Shown here one piece after another: positions 61,701-64,000 of a stretch of 64,000 bases of DNA. The stretch's first letter is position 1, and each line of letters starts with the position of its first letter. This DNA is from Segatella copri (lineage in GTDB: Bacteria; Bacteroidota; Bacteroidia; Bacteroidales; Bacteroidaceae). The stretch spans positions 2,822,001-2,886,000 of the forward strand of contig NZ_CP156891.1 of NCBI RefSeq assembly GCF_019249795.2. Direction: 5' to 3'. The translations under genes and the position numbers were made by a program. The notes under the pieces were generated by a model. That model did not search any database. It was not told the origin of the DNA and was given only the letters and a program-made list of their open reading frames with translations.

Positions 61701-64000
61701 ATGAAACTCAGATATAAACATCAACGCTTCCAAACCGAAGCGGCGCTGGCTGTGGCTAATGCCTTTACAGGTCAGCCCAAAAGCGACGGACTGAGCGACC
61801 ATATCGTGGACCAGGGAGTTAATCAAGACCTCTTTGTAGTAAAAGGCTTTGGCAACAAGAACGTCATCCTCGCTCCGGAAGCCGTCTGCGAGAATGTAAG
61901 AGCCATACAGACAGAACAGGGCCTGAAACCTGTTGAACAGCTGCAGCAGCTGCAAGGCGTAGGTACCGCCCTCACCATCGAAATGGAGACGGGTACGGGT
62001 AAAACCTATACCTACATCAAGACCATGTATGAACTGAATGCCCGCTATGGCTGGACCAAGTTTGTGGTGGTAGTGCCAAGCATCGCCATCCGAGAAGGCG
62101 TATTGAAGAGTTTTGAGAGCATGCAGGAGCATTTTGCCCAGGAATACGGCAAGCGCATGCAATACTTTATGTATAACTCCAAGCAGCTCAGCAAGATAGA
62201 TGCCTTTGCCAGCGATGCCGGCATGCACGTGATGATTATCAATACCCAGGCATTCAACGCATCTATGAATGAGGAGAAGAGTAAGGGCGCACGTCCTGAT
62301 AAGGCAGCCCGCATCATCTTCGAACGACGTGATGAGTTCGGTTCCCGCCGTCCTATCGACGTGCTGGCACAGACCCATCCTATCATGATTATCGATGAAC
62401 CTCAGTCGGTGCTGGGTGTGGACAAGAAGAACAAGACCCGTAAGGGTATAGCCATGTTCAAGCCGCTTTTTACCCTTCTGTATAGCGCCACCCACCGCAA
62501 GGGTGATATATATAATATGGTGTATAAGCTGGATGCCATCGATGCCTACAACCAGAAACTGGTGAAGAAGATTGAGGTGAAGGGTATCAGACAGGTAGGC
62601 AGTACCGCCACCAACGGCTACGTCTATCTGGAAGAAATCGTCATCGGCAAGGGCAATCCGCAGGCTCGCATCAGCTTCGACATCAAGACGCAGACCGGAA
62701 CGAAACAGGTAAGCAAACTCGTGGATGAGCGCTTCAACCTGAAGGAACAGAGTGGGGGACTGGCTGAGTATGACAACAACTTCATCGTAGAACGCATAGA
62801 CGGCAGACAGGGAATCGTCCGCTTCCTCAACGGCTTGACTCTCCATGAAGGCGATGCCGTGGGCAGTGTGAACGAAGACTATATCCGTCGTATTCAGATT
62901 CGTGAAACCATCCGCACCCATCTGGAGCGTGAACGCCAGCTGTTCAGCCAGCATATCAAGGTGCTCAGTCTGTTCTTCATCGACCATGTGGATAGCTATC
63001 GCCTCTATGAAGGCGAGGATAGTAAGGGTAAGTTTGCCAAGATGTTTGAGGAAGAATATAACCGAGTGCTTTCAGAAATGCTGCCATCGTTTACGGATGA
63101 AGCCTATCTGCGCTATCTTTCAGACCCTCGCAATGCGGCATCCAACGTGCATCAGGGCTACTTCTCCATGGATAAGAAGGGCAAGGCGGTGGAATCGAAG
63201 GAAAGGCAGGGCGAGAACGAAGAGCGTGCCTTCGACCTGATCATGAAGGATAAGGAGCGCCTGCTTTCGCTCAGCGAGCCAGTCCGCTTCATCTTCTCGC
63301 ACTCCGCCTTGAAGGAAGGTTGGGACAATCCTAACGTGTTCCAGATCTGCACCTTGAAGAACTCGGACAATGAGACCAAGAAACGCCAGGAAGTGGGACG
63401 AGGAATGCGCCTTTGCGTGAATCAGAAGGGTGAACGCCAGGATGCAGATGTATTGGGCGACCATGTGTTTGATACCAATATCCTCACCGTGATAGCCAGC
63501 GAGAGCTATGATGATTTCGCAAAGAAACTGCAGACGGAAATGGCTGAAGCCTGTGCCGACCGACCAATCGTTATCACCGCCCATCTTTTCGAGGGCAGGT
63601 CATATACGATGGCAGATGGAACCAATGGCAAGTTTGATATCAATCAGGCAAGAGTTATCTATAATGCCCTCATCCGTAAAGATTATGTGGATGATAACGG
63701 TGCTTTGACTGCTCAGTATTTTGAGGATAAGCGCAATGACAGGCTTGATTTTGAGAAGGCTAACGATTGGAGGAAGGGCATTATAGCAGCCCTCGATACC
63801 GTCTTTGATCCTGCGGCTGTAAGACCGGAGAATGGAAGAAAGCCTAAGCTTGCCAAGTTGCAGAAGGACAATTTTGCCAAGAAGGAGTTCCAGAATCTCT
63901 GGAAGCGCATCAACCGCCGCACCTACTATCAGGTAAGCTTTGAAACTTCTGGTCTTGTGAAGAAAGCCATCGAGGAACTTGATGAAAAGTTGAGGGTTAC
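61701..64000 (+). CDS. Type III restriction enzyme helicase Res (runs past window end)
   Basis: 766 residues seen from ATG 61701 (MKLRYKHQRFQTEAALAV), four bases after mod. Helicase motifs: METGTGKT at 95-102, MIIDEPQSVLGV (DEPQ 232-235), LLYSATHRKG, SHSALKEGWDNPNVFQICTL and RQEVGRGMRLCVN. The nuclease domain at the C-terminus lies beyond the window. With Mod it forms the ATP-dependent restriction complex that cuts near unmethylated head-to-head sites. GC-rich, normal host codon use. Confidence 0.93.
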   Translation, partial: MKLRYKHQRFQTEAALAVANAFTGQPKSDGLSDHIVDQGVNQDLFVVKGFGNKNVILAPEAVCENVRAIQTEQGLKPVEQLQQLQGVGTALTIEMETGTGKTYTYIKTMYELNARYGWTKFVVVVPSIAIREGVLKSFESMQEHFAQEYGKRMQYFMYNSKQLSKIDAFASDAGMHVMIINTQAFNASMNEEKSKGARPDKAARIIFERRDEFGSRRPIDVLAQTHPIMIIDEPQSVLGVDKKNKTRKGIAMFKPLFTLLYSATHRKGDIYNMVYKLDAIDAYNQKLVKKIEVKGIRQVGSTATNGYVYLEEIVIGKGNPQARISFDIKTQTGTKQVSKLVDERFNLKEQSGGLAEYDNNFIVERIDGRQGIVRFLNGLTLHEGDAVGSVNEDYIRRIQIRETIRTHLERERQLFSQHIKVLSLFFIDHVDSYRLYEGEDSKGKFAKMFEEEYNRVLSEMLPSFTDEAYLRYLSDPRNAASNVHQGYFSMDKKGKAVESKERQGENEERAFDLIMKDKERLLSLSEPVRFIFSHSALKEGWDNPNVFQICTLKNSDNETKKRQEVGRGMRLCVNQKGERQDADVLGDHVFDTNILTVIASESYDDFAKKLQTEMAEACADRPIVITAHLFEGRSYTMADGTNGKFDINQARVIYNALIRKDYVDDNGALTAQYFEDKRNDRLDFEKANDWRKGIIAALDTVFDPAAVRPENGRKPKLAKLQKDNFAKKEFQNLWKRINRRTYYQVSFETSGLVKKAIEELDEKLRV

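Noticed and set aside
61683..62987. 434-codon open frame on the minus strand
   Set aside because: Antisense to the start of res, which has all helicase motifs in the plus frame.

Overview
The window looks like a Prevotella/Segatella (P. copri-type) chromosome from the Bacteroidota. The evidence is type IX secretion parts (PorX, PorW/SprE), a 'smalltalk' small protein beside an HU-like DNA-binding protein, RND efflux lipoproteins, an M43 metalloprotease lipoprotein, and Bacteroidota promoters (-33 TTG, 19-20 bp spacer, -7 TAnnTTTG) in front of many genes. Genus is inferred from gene content only.

Region 1 (1-38.1 kb) is mostly core genome. It holds the 3' end of dnaE, trxA, tsaE, porX, a two-gene LysO-type lysine exporter, porW/sprE, a ZnuB-like permease, aroA, an M43 protease, xth, folE, a SPOR protein, a DoxX-like membrane protein fused in frame to triosephosphate isomerase, DUF1599, cca, an RND pump operon, lpxA, an ftsX-DUF3098-uppP-truB-queA-folK run, an AraC-type regulator, rpsO, typA with a BASS-like transporter, and mtnN-luxS. 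The spacers carry unusual repeats: 22-bp and 21-bp tandem arrays, a 7-bp microsatellite touching a start codon, and a duplicated promoter module upstream of cca.

Region 2 (38.1-55 kb) is accessory and heavily rearranged. It starts with smalltalk and HU-like genes and a nested palindrome, followed by a chimeric gene (integrase N-terminus joined to a MobV relaxase). One lipoprotein gene is broken by two independent insertions: an ISL3 element in codon 5 (8-bp duplication ATATAAAT) and an IS66 element further in (8-bp duplication AATGAATT). The IS66 transposase is itself split by an IS110-family element, which appears to contain a second IS110-family element. Deleting each layer on paper restores an open lipoprotein frame and an intact IS66 transposase. 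A small ISL3-derived MITE-like element, a frameshifted C39-like peptidase with a possible secreted partner, an unknown secreted protein, and an Rpn-type nuclease between two relics of its family follow.

Region 3 (54.5-64 kb) is a defence island. It has an Abi_2/HEPN gene with a structured RNA leader, then a tight four-gene operon: SNF2 helicase with a PLD-like N-terminus, DUF4391 protein, type III DNA methyltransferase (Mod) and type III restriction helicase (Res, running off the window). Mod is interrupted by a frameshift exactly at a run of nine G; eight G would restore a 635-residue protein. This suggests a phase-variable type III system whose central specificity region also looks exchanged. 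No rRNA, tRNA or CRISPR array was recognised.
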